64,000 nt of DNA from JALYXI01 sp963716685 (GTDB lineage Bacteria; Acidobacteriota; Terriglobia; Bryobacterales; Bryobacteraceae). This document shows, in pieces, positions 26,712-34,871 of the stretch. The position numbers and the translations under genes were made by a program. The notes under the pieces are model-generated. The model did no database searches. It saw nothing but the letters and a program-made list of their open reading frames with translations, and was not told the DNA's origin. Location: the NCBI GenBank assembly GCA_963716685.1, contig CAVQTR010000006.1:558001-622000 (forward strand), given 5' to 3'. The stretch's first letter is position 1. Every line of letters starts with the position of its first letter.

Positions 26712-27156
26712 TGCACGCCTGCTGGAACAACGTAGGATACAAACGGCAAGGCGCGCAGCCGCGGAGGAGTTATACCGGATCTGCACAGGGTTCGCCAGCC
26801 GTGTGAACGAAATCCTGCAGCGGGTGGAAATCACTCTGGACCCTGACGACTTTGAGGGCAGCCAGTATGCCGACTTCCAGGACATCATGTTTCAGCTGGG
26901 TGTTCGCGGGCGGATTGTGCTGCTTTGTTTTACTTCACCGGAGGAATTGGTTTCCACCGAGAACTTCCGCGAGCCGTACATCCTGGAAGGCACGACGCGC
27001 TGCTTCAATCAGGAATTGCTGGAACAGGCCAATGTGGAAGAGAACCTGATCTTTTACTGCGTCGGACCGGGTTGGCAGTTCTTTCACCCGAGAACCTATC
27101 AGACGGGTCCGTTCGACCAGGAATACCTAGTCAGCCTTTTCGAGAAGCTGGTATAG
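26605..27156 (+). CDS. Hypothetical protein downstream of the S24-like regulator
   Basis: A 183-residue soluble protein with no recognised domain. The N-terminal third (about residues 20-55) is rich in Arg, Ala and Glu and probably a helical coiled segment. The rest is mixed alpha/beta with well-formed hydrophobic strands (GRIVLLCFTSPEELV, NLIFYCVGPGWQFF). TTG 26605 overlaps the regulator by 107 bp; ATG 26708 or 26711 on this strand are in other frames or shorten it. Overlap suggests co-translation with the regulator. Confidence 0.6.
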   Translation: MSEEGLFGLGGGWKRGRPGRIEKLAETISSLAARDDARLLEQRRIQTARRAAAEELYRICTGFASRVNEILQRVEITLDPDDFEGSQYADFQDIMFQLGVRGRIVLLCFTSPEELVSTENFREPYILEGTTRCFNQELLEQANVEENLIFYCVGPGWQFFHPRTYQTGPFDQEYLVSLFEKLV

Positions 27157-27159
27157 CGC

Positions 27160-28146
27160 TCAGCCGCCAATCGAGTACATCGGGCGGGGGGGCGGCACAA
27201 AGCGGGCCGTATCGATCTGGTGCCCCAGCCATTTCTGGCGCGTGGTGAGATGCAGGGCATCTGCAATCTCGCCATCGGAGCCGCCGCCGCGCAGTAAGGG
27301 CTTGATATCGGTTTCTTCGATAGCGAACAGGCAATACCGCAGTTTGCCATCGGCGGTCAGCCGCAGACGATTGCAGTTCAGGCAAAAGGGTTTGGTGACG
27401 GATGCAATTACGCCCAGGCGGGCGCCGGTATCGGCGTAGGTATATTCGGTGGCAGGGGCGCGAGGGTCATCACCGGGAACTTCGATCAGCGGCGCGATAC
27501 CGGCGGAGATGACATGTCGCATTTCGTCGGCGGACATGACCTTGGAGCGATCCCAAAGGCCCTGGCCGTCCAGCGGCATGAACTCAATAAAGCGGGCTTC
27601 GATTCCGTTCTCGCGGCAGAAGCGGGCGATGGGCAGAATGTCGGGCTCGTTAAGGTCCCGCACCGCAACGGCGTTCAACTTCAGGGAGAATCCGAGAGAC
27701 CGCGCGGCCTCGATCCCTTCCAGAACGCGCGCCAAATCGTCGCGGCGAGTCATTTGAAGGAAACGGGCGCGATCGAGGGTATCGAGATGGATATTCAGGC
27801 GCCGGAGGCCGGCGTCGTGAAGAGCCTGAGCATCCCGCGCAAGCAGAACGGCGTTGGTGGTAAGCGCCAGATCGCGCACACCGGGAACCGCCGCCAATCC
27901 CGCAACGAGAACGGAAAGATCACGCCGCAGGAGTGGTTCTCCGCCGGTAATGCGGACTTTGTCGACTCCATGAGCCACGGCCACGCGGACCACCCGCTCC
28001 AGCTCTTCGTAGCTCAGGATCTCGGCGCGCGGCTGAAAGGTAACGCCGCCGTCCGGCATGCAATAAAAACAGCGGATGTTACAGCGATCGGTGACGCTGA
28101 TCCGCAGGCTGTCGTGGACGCGGCCGAACGTGTCGATCAGGCTCAC
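27160..28146 (-). CDS. moaA: GTP 3',8-cyclase (molybdenum cofactor biosynthesis)
   Basis: A radical SAM enzyme making the first intermediate of molybdopterin from GTP. The N-terminal 4Fe-4S ligands are in CNIRCFYCMP and the SAM motif is ITGGEPLLR. The C-terminal cluster ligands are in PFCLNCNRLRL and RYCLF. The extreme C-terminus ends in the conserved Gly-Gly. 328 residues is normal. It overlaps nadA by 4 bp (ATGA). No moaC or other moa gene is adjacent. Confidence 0.95.
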   Translation of the reverse strand: MSLIDTFGRVHDSLRISVTDRCNIRCFYCMPDGGVTFQPRAEILSYEELERVVRVAVAHGVDKVRITGGEPLLRRDLSVLVAGLAAVPGVRDLALTTNAVLLARDAQALHDAGLRRLNIHLDTLDRARFLQMTRRDDLARVLEGIEAARSLGFSLKLNAVAVRDLNEPDILPIARFCRENGIEARFIEFMPLDGQGLWDRSKVMSADEMRHVISAGIAPLIEVPGDDPRAPATEYTYADTGARLGVIASVTKPFCLNCNRLRLTADGKLRYCLFAIEETDIKPLLRGGGSDGEIADALHLTTRQKWLGHQIDTARFVPPPRPMYSIGG

Positions 28147-29069
28147 AAGGCCAGCATTCGCTCGATGGGGAGCGCGGCCCGGCGGATGAGTTCCGGGTCG
28201 AGATCCACGCGAGGCTCAAGAGTCAGGAGCGCGTCCCGAAGCTTCTCGAGCGTGTTCAGGCGCATAAAAGGGCACTCGCTGCAATTGCAGTTTTCGTTGG
28301 CGACGAAATAAAATCTCTTGCCGGGAGCGTACTTGCGGAGCGAGAAAGAAACGCCGCTTTCGGTCATGACGATGAACTCGCGCGCGCGGCTGCTGGCAGA
28401 GTAATCAATCAGAGCGGAAGTAGAGCCGATAAATTGGGCATGCCGCAGCACGGGTTCCGGGCACTCCGGGTGGGCAATCACCACGGCGTCCGGGTGAGCG
28501 GCCATCGCTTCCAGCAGACGCCGTTCCGGGAACGTCGCGTGCACGATGCAGGCGCCCTGCCAGATTTTCAGGTTGACGCGGCGGGTCTGACGCTGGACGT
28601 AGGCGCCCAGATTGCGATCGGGGAGGAACAAAACCGTCTTCTCGGATGGAATGGAGTTCACCACGTCGACCGCGTTTCGCGATGTACAGATGATGTCGCT
28701 CTCCGCTTTCACATCGGCTGAGGTGTTGATGTAGCTGACGATGACGTGCTCGGGGTTGCGGCGGCGGTATTCGCGAATCGGCTCCACCGGGCAACTCTCG
28801 ACGAGGCTGCAAGACGCAGCGCGGTCGGGAACGATAACCGTGCGGTCAGGGTTGAGGATCTTCGCGGTTTCGGCCATGAACCAGACACCGCAGAACGCGA
28901 TCACGTCGCCCTCGAAATCCCGCGCTTTGCGCGCCAGTTCCAAAGAGTCACCCACGGAATCGGCCAGTTCCTGAATCTCGGCTTCCTGGTAGTGATGGGC
29001 CAGCAAAATAGCGCGGCGATCCTTCTTCAGGTCGAGAATTTCTTCAGCAAGTGTTTGAGTAGCCAGCAT
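28143..29069 (-). CDS. nadA: Quinolinate synthase
   Basis: 308 residues. It condenses iminoaspartate with dihydroxyacetone phosphate to quinolinate in NAD biosynthesis, using a 4Fe-4S cluster. Visible hallmarks are AHHYQEAEIQELAD, the three cluster cysteines (in DRAASCSLVESCP, near IAHPECPEPV and in ENCNCSECPFM), and SSRAREFIVMTE. No nadB or nadC is adjacent; instead it is coupled to moaA. It diverges from the radical SAM selenoprotein gene with 56 bp between the starts. Confidence 0.95.
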   Translation of the reverse strand: MLATQTLAEEILDLKKDRRAILLAHHYQEAEIQELADSVGDSLELARKARDFEGDVIAFCGVWFMAETAKILNPDRTVIVPDRAASCSLVESCPVEPIREYRRRNPEHVIVSYINTSADVKAESDIICTSRNAVDVVNSIPSEKTVLFLPDRNLGAYVQRQTRRVNLKIWQGACIVHATFPERRLLEAMAAHPDAVVIAHPECPEPVLRHAQFIGSTSALIDYSASSRAREFIVMTESGVSFSLRKYAPGKRFYFVANENCNCSECPFMRLNTLEKLRDALLTLEPRVDLDPELIRRAALPIERMLAL

Positions 29070-29125
29070 TTCCGGGGGAGGGCCGCTTTGCTCTATTGTA
29101 ATCCAACCGATAATGAAAGAGAGAA

Positions 29126-30484
29126 TTGCGAGTTCTTCTTCTATCTACGTACGAACTGGGGAGACAGCCGTTTGCCATTGCCTCGCCAGCCGCCTGGCTG
29201 CGCGCCGCAGGCCATCAGGTCACAACAATCGACCTTAGCCGCGACACGCTGCCAGCCAGCACCATCGGAGATGCGCATCTGATTGCTCTGCATGTTTCGA
29301 TGCACACGGCCATGCGTTTGTCGCTGAAAGTGATTGGAAAAGTGCGGGCCGCCAACCCGTCTGCACGGCTCTGCTGTTACGGATTGTACGCGCCTCTAAA
29401 CGAGGATACGTTGCGGGCAGCCGGGGTGGAAGCGATCCTGGGGGGCGAGTTCGAGCGCGGTCTGGTGGATTGGGCGGGAAGTGAAGGCGGGAACGCGGGT
29501 CACGCATCGATATCGCTCGAGAGGCTGCCGTTCGTGATGCCGGACCGAACGGGACTGCCCATCCTGACAAAGTATGCGAGTGTCGCTGGTGACGGCGAGC
29601 CGCGGATTGCGGGACATACGGAGGCGAGCAGGGGCTGCAAACATCTGTGCCGGCACTGCCCGGTGGTGCCCGTTTACAACGGGGTATTCCGCGTAGTGCA
29701 GCGGAATGTAGTGCTGGCGGATATTTGGCAGCAGGTTGCGGCGGGGGCGCGGCATATCACCTTTGGCGATCCGGATTTCTTCAACGGTGTGAGCCACGCG
29801 ACCCGGATCGTCGAAGAACTGCATGCGGAATTTCCTGATGTCACCTACGACGTAACAATCAAGGTGGAACATCTGCTGAAGCACCGTTCCGCGCTTCCAA
29901 TTCTTAGGCGCACAGGGTGCCTGTGGGTCACCAGCGCTGTGGAATCCCTGGATAATGCTGTTCTGGAAAGGTTCGCGAAGGGGCATACCCGCGAGAACTT
30001 TTACCAGGCGGTGCGGCTGATGCGCGAAGCGGGACTGCAGATGAGCCCGACGTTCGTTACGTTTACGCCGTGGACCACGCGCGAGGCTTATCAGCACCTG
30101 TTGTGCGTGGTGCGGGAACTGGATCTGGTGGAATACGTGGCCCCCATTCAGTTCGCGATTCGGCTGCTGATTCCAGCGGGTTCTCGGTTGTTGGAACTGC
30201 CGGAGGTGCGGGAACTGGTGGGAAGCTTCGATCCGGGGGCGCTGGCCCACCCCTGGCGACATCCGGATTCGGAGATGGACGAGCTCTGCACGACCGTGCA
30301 GAAGCTTATCGCGCGGGAGGAAAAGGCCGGCCGCAGCCGCGCGGAGATCTTTGCAGGCATCTGGCACCTTGTTTATGGATGGTGGCCGGACCCGCCGCGC
30401 GAAGGCCGTGCCAGGGTACCCTATTTAAACGAACCTTGGTATTGCTGAGCGGAGCCCACTGAGGAGCAGTTGGCTCTGATCTGA
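29126..30484 (+). CDS. CUAEP-tail radical SAM selenoprotein (UGA at 30446 read as Sec)
   Basis: A conventional reading stops at TGA 30446-30448 after NEPWYC. The frame continues as Sec-Ala-Glu-Pro then TEEQLALI to TGA 30482-30484, giving 452 residues with Sec at 441. The new stop overlaps the next gene's ATG (TGATG), the spacing expected of coupled genes, whereas the first UGA leaves 35 bp. The CUAEP tail matches what I recall of a named family, CUAEP/CCAEP-tail radical SAM (seleno)proteins. Domains: B12-binding-like region (about 1-115) without a clear DxHxxG, then radical SAM with C171, C175 and C178 (GCKHLCRHCP). Start is TTG 29126 after AAAGAGAG. The adjacent Cys-Sec pair suggests a redox-active tail. 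The reaction is unknown. Sec machinery is not in this window. Confidence 0.86.
30450..30478 (+). promoter_or_regulatory. Bacterial SECIS-like hairpin just after the UGA
   Basis: Directly after UGA 30446-30448 the sequence folds into a hairpin. CGGAGCC (30450-30456) pairs with GGCTCTG (30472-30478) through seven pairs including one G-U. A C/U mismatch follows, then ACTG (30458-30461) pairs with CAGT (30467-30470) around the five-base loop AGGAG. The loop G lies about 15-16 nt past the UGA, near the spacing required for SelB-bound bacterial SECIS elements. The stem overlaps the coding sequence for the Sec tail. Confidence 0.75.
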
Positions 30485-33342
30485 TGTTCCTGGCTGTCCA
30501 GATTTCCCGGGCCATGCAAACAACCACTGGCGATTCGCGTTGGGAAACGTGGGGACGCTTTGTGTTGGCCCTGGCAAGTCTCGGGGTGTTTGTTTCCGTT
30601 GCGATTTTCGCAATGGTGCGCAGCCGCGAAACGCAGATAGCCCGCGAGGAGTTCCGGCTGGCATCGAACGCCTACGAATTTGCGGTTCGGCGCGAGATCG
30701 AATCAAATCTGGCGGCGCTCAGAACCCTACGCGCTTACGTGGAAGTGACACCGGATCTGGAGGACAGCGGTTTCGCGACCTTCGCAGCAGAGGCGGTTCG
30801 GGCCAATCCAAGTATTTTGAGTTTGGAGTGGGCGCCGCGGATCGCGGGTCCCGACCGCGCCGCCTTCGAGGCGGAACTGGCAAAGCGGGATGTGCACCCT
30901 CCGTTCATCAGGCGCTCTCGCACGGCGGACCCGCAACGCGCGGCGGCGCGGCCCGAGTACTATCCAATCGCGTTTATTTATCCTCACGACTATGCGGACC
31001 GGATCACGGGCTACGACGCCGCAACCTTGGTGGCCACACGCCGGTTGCTGACCGATGCGGCAGCCACCGGCGAAGTGGTGGTCGGTGGACAAATCACCGT
31101 GGTGGAGAGAACGTTCAACGGATTCGGCCTTCCCTCATATCTTGCTGTGTACCGGGGTCCGCGCGAGCAGAGGGTGATGAGGGGCTATGCGCTGGCTGTG
31201 TTCCAGATGGGCGAGGTTCTGGAGCGGGGCCTGGAGCGACTGAAGCGCGAGCCCGTGGACATTCAGTTCTACGACTTAAGCGCCGCACCGGGCAAGCGAT
31301 TTCTTTACCGGCATCGCTGGAGCACCGGAGTGGACGGCGTACAGTATGGATCTGAAGCGGAGGCGCTTCGGGAACACGACTTCAAACATATCGTCCAGTT
31401 CGATGTCGGCAGCCGTCACTGGGCCATGCTCATGACCGCGACGGAGGACTATTCCGCAGCGCGACGTACCTGGCAGCCCTGGGGCGTACTGGGTATCGGT
31501 CTGTCGCTGACGGGACTGGCGGCGGGGCTGTTCGTGCTGCATACGAAGCACGCAAGAAAGGACGAGGAACTGCGGCACCTGCGCTCCCGCAAAGAAGCGC
31601 AGGAGGCTCTGCGGGAAAGTGAGGAGCGCTACGCTCTGGCGGCGCGCGGCTCGAAGGACGGGCTCTGGGACTGGGATTTGCTGACCGGCAAAGTCTTCTA
31701 CTCGGAGCGATGGAAGTCGATGCTCGGGTTCTCCGACGCGGATATCGACGATAGTCCGGCAGAGTGGCTGGGGCGGCTTTACCCCGGCGAGAGAGAGCGG
31801 CTGGAATTGGAACTGGCACAGCACTGCACCGGGCGAACCGACCATTTTCAGAGCGAATACCGCATTCTGCACCGCGACGGCACCTATCGCTGGATGCTGA
31901 GCCGCGGGGTGGCAGTACTGAACGCGGGAGGGGAAGCGACGCGGGTGGCGGGCTCGCAGACGGATATCACTGCGAATAGGTCGGCGGACCACCTTACAGG
32001 ACTCGCCAGCCGCATCCTGCTGAATGAAAAACTGCAGCTCTCCATCGATCACGCGCGCACTCACACCGGGGAGCTGTTCGCCGTGCTTTTTCTGGACCTC
32101 GACCGCTTCAAGGTGATCAACGACAGTCTGGGGCATCTGGCGGGAGACCGGCTACTGCTGGAGATCGCACGGCGGTTAACGGATTGCGTCGCATTGCAAC
32201 CATTCAGTTCGGCGCGCATCACGGTGGCACGGCTGGGTGGGGACGAATTTGTCGTGTTGATTCGCGGGATGAGCGACACAGAAGTGGCGATCGCGCTGGC
32301 GAATCAGATTCAGGAGGTGATGAAGCCCGCTTTTGAGTTGCACGGCCATCAGGTATTCGTCTCAGCCAGCATTGGAGTCAAGCTGGGGGACGCGAATGCA
32401 ACGCCGGAGAGTCTGCTGCGCGATGCGGATACAGCCATGTATCACGCAAAATCATCAGGCAAGCAGCGGTATGAGGTGTTCGTGCCGGCTATGCGGTTCC
32501 GGGCCGTGGAACGCCTGCGGATGGAAACGGATTTGCGCAACGCCATCGAGAAAGACAGCCTGTCGCTCTACTATCAGCCGAAGGTTTGTCTGGTGACGGG
32601 GATCGTGGCGGAGGTGGAAGCGCTGGTGCGGTGGGATCATCCCGAGCGGGGAATGATCGGGCCGGCGGAGTTTATTCCTCTGGCGGATGAAACGGGCTTG
32701 ATTGAGCCACTCGGAGAATGGGTACTGCGCAAGGCATGCGCACAGATGGCTGCGTGGCTGGTTAGTTATGATCTGGACCCGCGGATGCGCGTGAGCGTCA
32801 ACCTTTCCTGCCGGCAGTTCGCGCAGCCGGAACTGCTGGATCAGATTTTGGGTATTCTGCACCAGACGGGGCTTCCGCCTGAGCGCCTCAGTCTGGAGAT
32901 TACCGAGGGCGTGCTGATGGAGAACATGGAAAGCGCCGGGATCCTTTTGAAGAAGCTCCGGGATCAGAAGATCGGGCTCCAAATCGATGACTTCGGGACA
33001 GGGTACTCCTCGCTGAACTACCTGCACCGGCTGCCCTTCGATGCCTTGAAAATCGATCGAAGTTTTGTTGAGGAGATGGGCGTGCGCGGTGAGAACGCTC
33101 AAATTGTGAGTACGATTATCGTGCTTGCGCGCACTCTGGGAATGGGTGTGGTGGCTGAAGGTGTGGAGACGGAACAGCAGCTGTTCCAGCTGCTCAAGTT
33201 TGGCTGCGACTACGCGCAGGGCCACCTCTTCTCAGCGGCGGTGAATGCGGAAGCGGCAGCATGTTTGTTCGGCGGCTTCGCGCGGTTTCTGGATCGATCT
33301 ATGCCGGCGGCGGAACGCGAGCGCGTGAATCTGGAACGGTGA
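30484..33342 (+). CDS. CHASE-PAS-GGDEF-EAL membrane c-di-GMP protein
   Basis: 952 residues. TM1 is at about 26-45 and TM2 at about 325-345, with a periplasmic CHASE-like sensor between them (EWAPRI, FIYP, FGLPSYLAVYRG). A PAS/PAC domain (about 375-495) and then catalytic domains follow. The diguanylate cyclase motif is intact (GGDEF 585-589), as is the phosphodiesterase domain (EAL at 712-714 in EALVRW, plus DDFGTGYSSL), so either activity is possible. ATG 30484 overlaps the selenoprotein's true stop, and its own stop overlaps the ATP-grasp GTG. It may link an external signal to this unit. Confidence 0.93.
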   Translation: MFLAVQISRAMQTTTGDSRWETWGRFVLALASLGVFVSVAIFAMVRSRETQIAREEFRLASNAYEFAVRREIESNLAALRTLRAYVEVTPDLEDSGFATFAAEAVRANPSILSLEWAPRIAGPDRAAFEAELAKRDVHPPFIRRSRTADPQRAAARPEYYPIAFIYPHDYADRITGYDAATLVATRRLLTDAAATGEVVVGGQITVVERTFNGFGLPSYLAVYRGPREQRVMRGYALAVFQMGEVLERGLERLKREPVDIQFYDLSAAPGKRFLYRHRWSTGVDGVQYGSEAEALREHDFKHIVQFDVGSRHWAMLMTATEDYSAARRTWQPWGVLGIGLSLTGLAAGLFVLHTKHARKDEELRHLRSRKEAQEALRESEERYALAARGSKDGLWDWDLLTGKVFYSERWKSMLGFSDADIDDSPAEWLGRLYPGERERLELELAQHCTGRTDHFQSEYRILHRDGTYRWMLSRGVAVLNAGGEATRVAGSQTDITANRSADHLTGLASRILLNEKLQLSIDHARTHTGELFAVLFLDLDRFKVINDSLGHLAGDRLLLEIARRLTDCVALQPFSSARITVARLGGDEFVVLIRGMSDTEVAIALANQIQEVMKPAFELHGHQVFVSASIGVKLGDANATPESLLRDADTAMYHAKSSGKQRYEVFVPAMRFRAVERLRMETDLRNAIEKDSLSLYYQPKVCLVTGIVAEVEALVRWDHPERGMIGPAEFIPLADETGLIEPLGEWVLRKACAQMAAWLVSYDLDPRMRVSVNLSCRQFAQPELLDQILGILHQTGLPPERLSLEITEGVLMENMESAGILLKKLRDQKIGLQIDDFGTGYSSLNYLHRLPFDALKIDRSFVEEMGVRGENAQIVSTIIVLARTLGMGVVAEGVETEQQLFQLLKFGCDYAQGHLFSAAVNAEAAACLFGGFARFLDRSMPAAERERVNLER

Positions 33343-34523
33343 GAAAAGTCGTTCTGGCAGCGGCCACCACCGGGTACCAGACCCGTACTTTCTCGGCGGC
33401 AGCCCAGCGAGCGGGAATCGAGCTGATTCTGGCTACAGACCGGTGCCACGTGATGGAAGATCCGTGGAATGACCGGGCGGTAGCGGTGCGGTTTGAAGAT
33501 CCGGAAGGATCGGCTGAGAAGATTCCGCAATGCGACGGGATCATCGCAGTGGGAGACCGGCCAACGCTGGTAGCTGCGCTCGCAGCGGAGCGGCTGGGCA
33601 TTCCGTATCATTCGTTCGACTCGGTTCGGGCATGCGGCAACAAGCATTTCGCGCGTGAACGATTTCGGCGCGCGGGCCTGCTGGCGCCGGACGCGTTCTT
33701 AGCTATCGATGAGGAAGCTGCGGCGCAGGCGAGCTATCCATGCGTGCTGAAGCCCCTCGGTCTTTCGGCAAGCCGGGGAGTGATCCGGGCTGACGATGAA
33801 ACGGAGTTCCGGGCGGCATTTCTGCGCATTCAGGCGATGGCGCCGGGTGCGGTGCAGTGCGAGAGCTTCATCCCGGGGCGTGAGTTTGCGATAGAAGGTT
33901 TGGTGACACGCGGTCACCTGCGCGTGCTGGCTGTCTTCGACAAACCCGATCCTTTGGACGGACCGTTTTTTGAAGAGACGATTTACGTGACGCCTTCTCG
34001 GGAAAGCGAAGAGACGCAGCGCGAGATAGCGCACGTAACCTTCGAAGCCGTTCGGGCGCTGGGCCTGAGCGATGGGCCGATTCACGCCGAAATGCGCGTG
34101 AATGAGCGCGGTGTCTTTATGCTGGAAGTGGCGGCGCGGCCGATCGGCGGATTGTGCGCCAAAGCGCTGCGATTCAGCGAAGAAATGAGCCTGGAGGAAC
34201 TGCTGCTGCGACATGCGGCGGGCGAAGAGGTAATGCATGTCATGCGGGAGAAATCGGCTTCGGCGGTGATGATGATACCTATTCCACGCGGCGGGGTCTA
34301 CCAGGATGTGGCAAACGTGGAGGCCGCGCGCGCGGTGACCGGAGTAACCGATGTGATTGTCACGGCGAAACGCGGTCAGAGAATTGTGCCCCTTCCAGAA
34401 GGAGCGAGCTATCTGGGCTTCATTTTCGCGCGTGCTGCGAACGCTGAAGACGCGGACCGGGCGGTACGGGAAGCGCACGCGAAACTTACGTTTGAGATTG
34501 CCGAGGCACTGCCAGTTCTGTGA
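33339..34523 (+). CDS. ATP-grasp carboxylate-amine ligase-like protein
   Basis: 394 residues starting at GTG 33339, overlapping the GGDEF-EAL stop (GTGA). An N-terminal pre-ATP-grasp region begins VRKVVLAAATTGYQ. The ATP-grasp core shows CVLKPLGLSASRGVI (ATP-binding Lys and loop), CESFIPGREFAIEG and the Mg-binding IHAEMRVNERGVFMLEVAARP. A C-terminal domain resembling that of L-amino-acid ligases follows (GASYLGFIFARA). Such enzymes join a carboxylate to an amine via acyl phosphate, as in dipeptide or peptide-tail synthesis. Coupling to the selenoprotein suggests a shared pathway, but the substrate is unknown. It ends 2 bp from the convergent yggX gene. Confidence 0.88.
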   Translation: MRKVVLAAATTGYQTRTFSAAAQRAGIELILATDRCHVMEDPWNDRAVAVRFEDPEGSAEKIPQCDGIIAVGDRPTLVAALAAERLGIPYHSFDSVRACGNKHFARERFRRAGLLAPDAFLAIDEEAAAQASYPCVLKPLGLSASRGVIRADDETEFRAAFLRIQAMAPGAVQCESFIPGREFAIEGLVTRGHLRVLAVFDKPDPLDGPFFEETIYVTPSRESEETQREIAHVTFEAVRALGLSDGPIHAEMRVNERGVFMLEVAARPIGGLCAKALRFSEEMSLEELLLRHAAGEEVMHVMREKSASAVMMIPIPRGGVYQDVANVEAARAVTGVTDVIVTAKRGQRIVPLPEGASYLGFIFARAANAEDADRAVREAHAKLTFEIAEALPVL

Positions 34524-34525
34524 AC

Positions 34526-34858
34526 TTATTTTGCCTGCGGGGGAACGTAACCGGCGGGCAGCGCCGCGCCTTCCCCGAAAAAGTACTCGTCCATCTGCTT
34601 GATGATGAATTCCTGTGCTTCGGCAGTGCCCAGGTTAAGGCGGTATTCGTTCATGAGCATCTTCATGTGCTCGACCCACATCTTCCAAGCGTCTTTGGAG
34701 ACGTTTTCGTAGATTTTTTGACCGAGCGGATGGCCTTCAAAAGGAACTTCTTCCAGACCTTCCAACTCACGCTGAAACTTAACGCAGAAGACCCTGCGCG
34801 CGCCTGCCGGAATCTCGCTCGTGCCTGGTGCGCCCAGCCCGCCTGCTCCACATCCCAT
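34526..34858 (-). CDS. yggX: YggX-like Fe(II)-trafficking protein
   Basis: 110 residues. The YggX core is complete: VFCVKFQRELEGLEEVPFEG, IYENVSKDAWKMWVEHMKML, NEYRLNLG and EYFFGEG. The family protects Fe-S enzymes from oxidative damage and is tied to labile iron. The N-terminus carries about 25 extra Gly/Ala/Pro-rich residues from ATG 34858; an ATG at 34882 would add eight more. It is the last gene of the long minus-strand unit, 13 bp after the GT-C gene. Confidence 0.88.
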   Translation of the reverse strand: MGCGAGGLGAPGTSEIPAGARRVFCVKFQRELEGLEEVPFEGHPLGQKIYENVSKDAWKMWVEHMKMLMNEYRLNLGTAEAQEFIIKQMDEYFFGEGAALPAGYVPPQAK

Positions 34859-34871
34859 ACCCTTCAGGATA

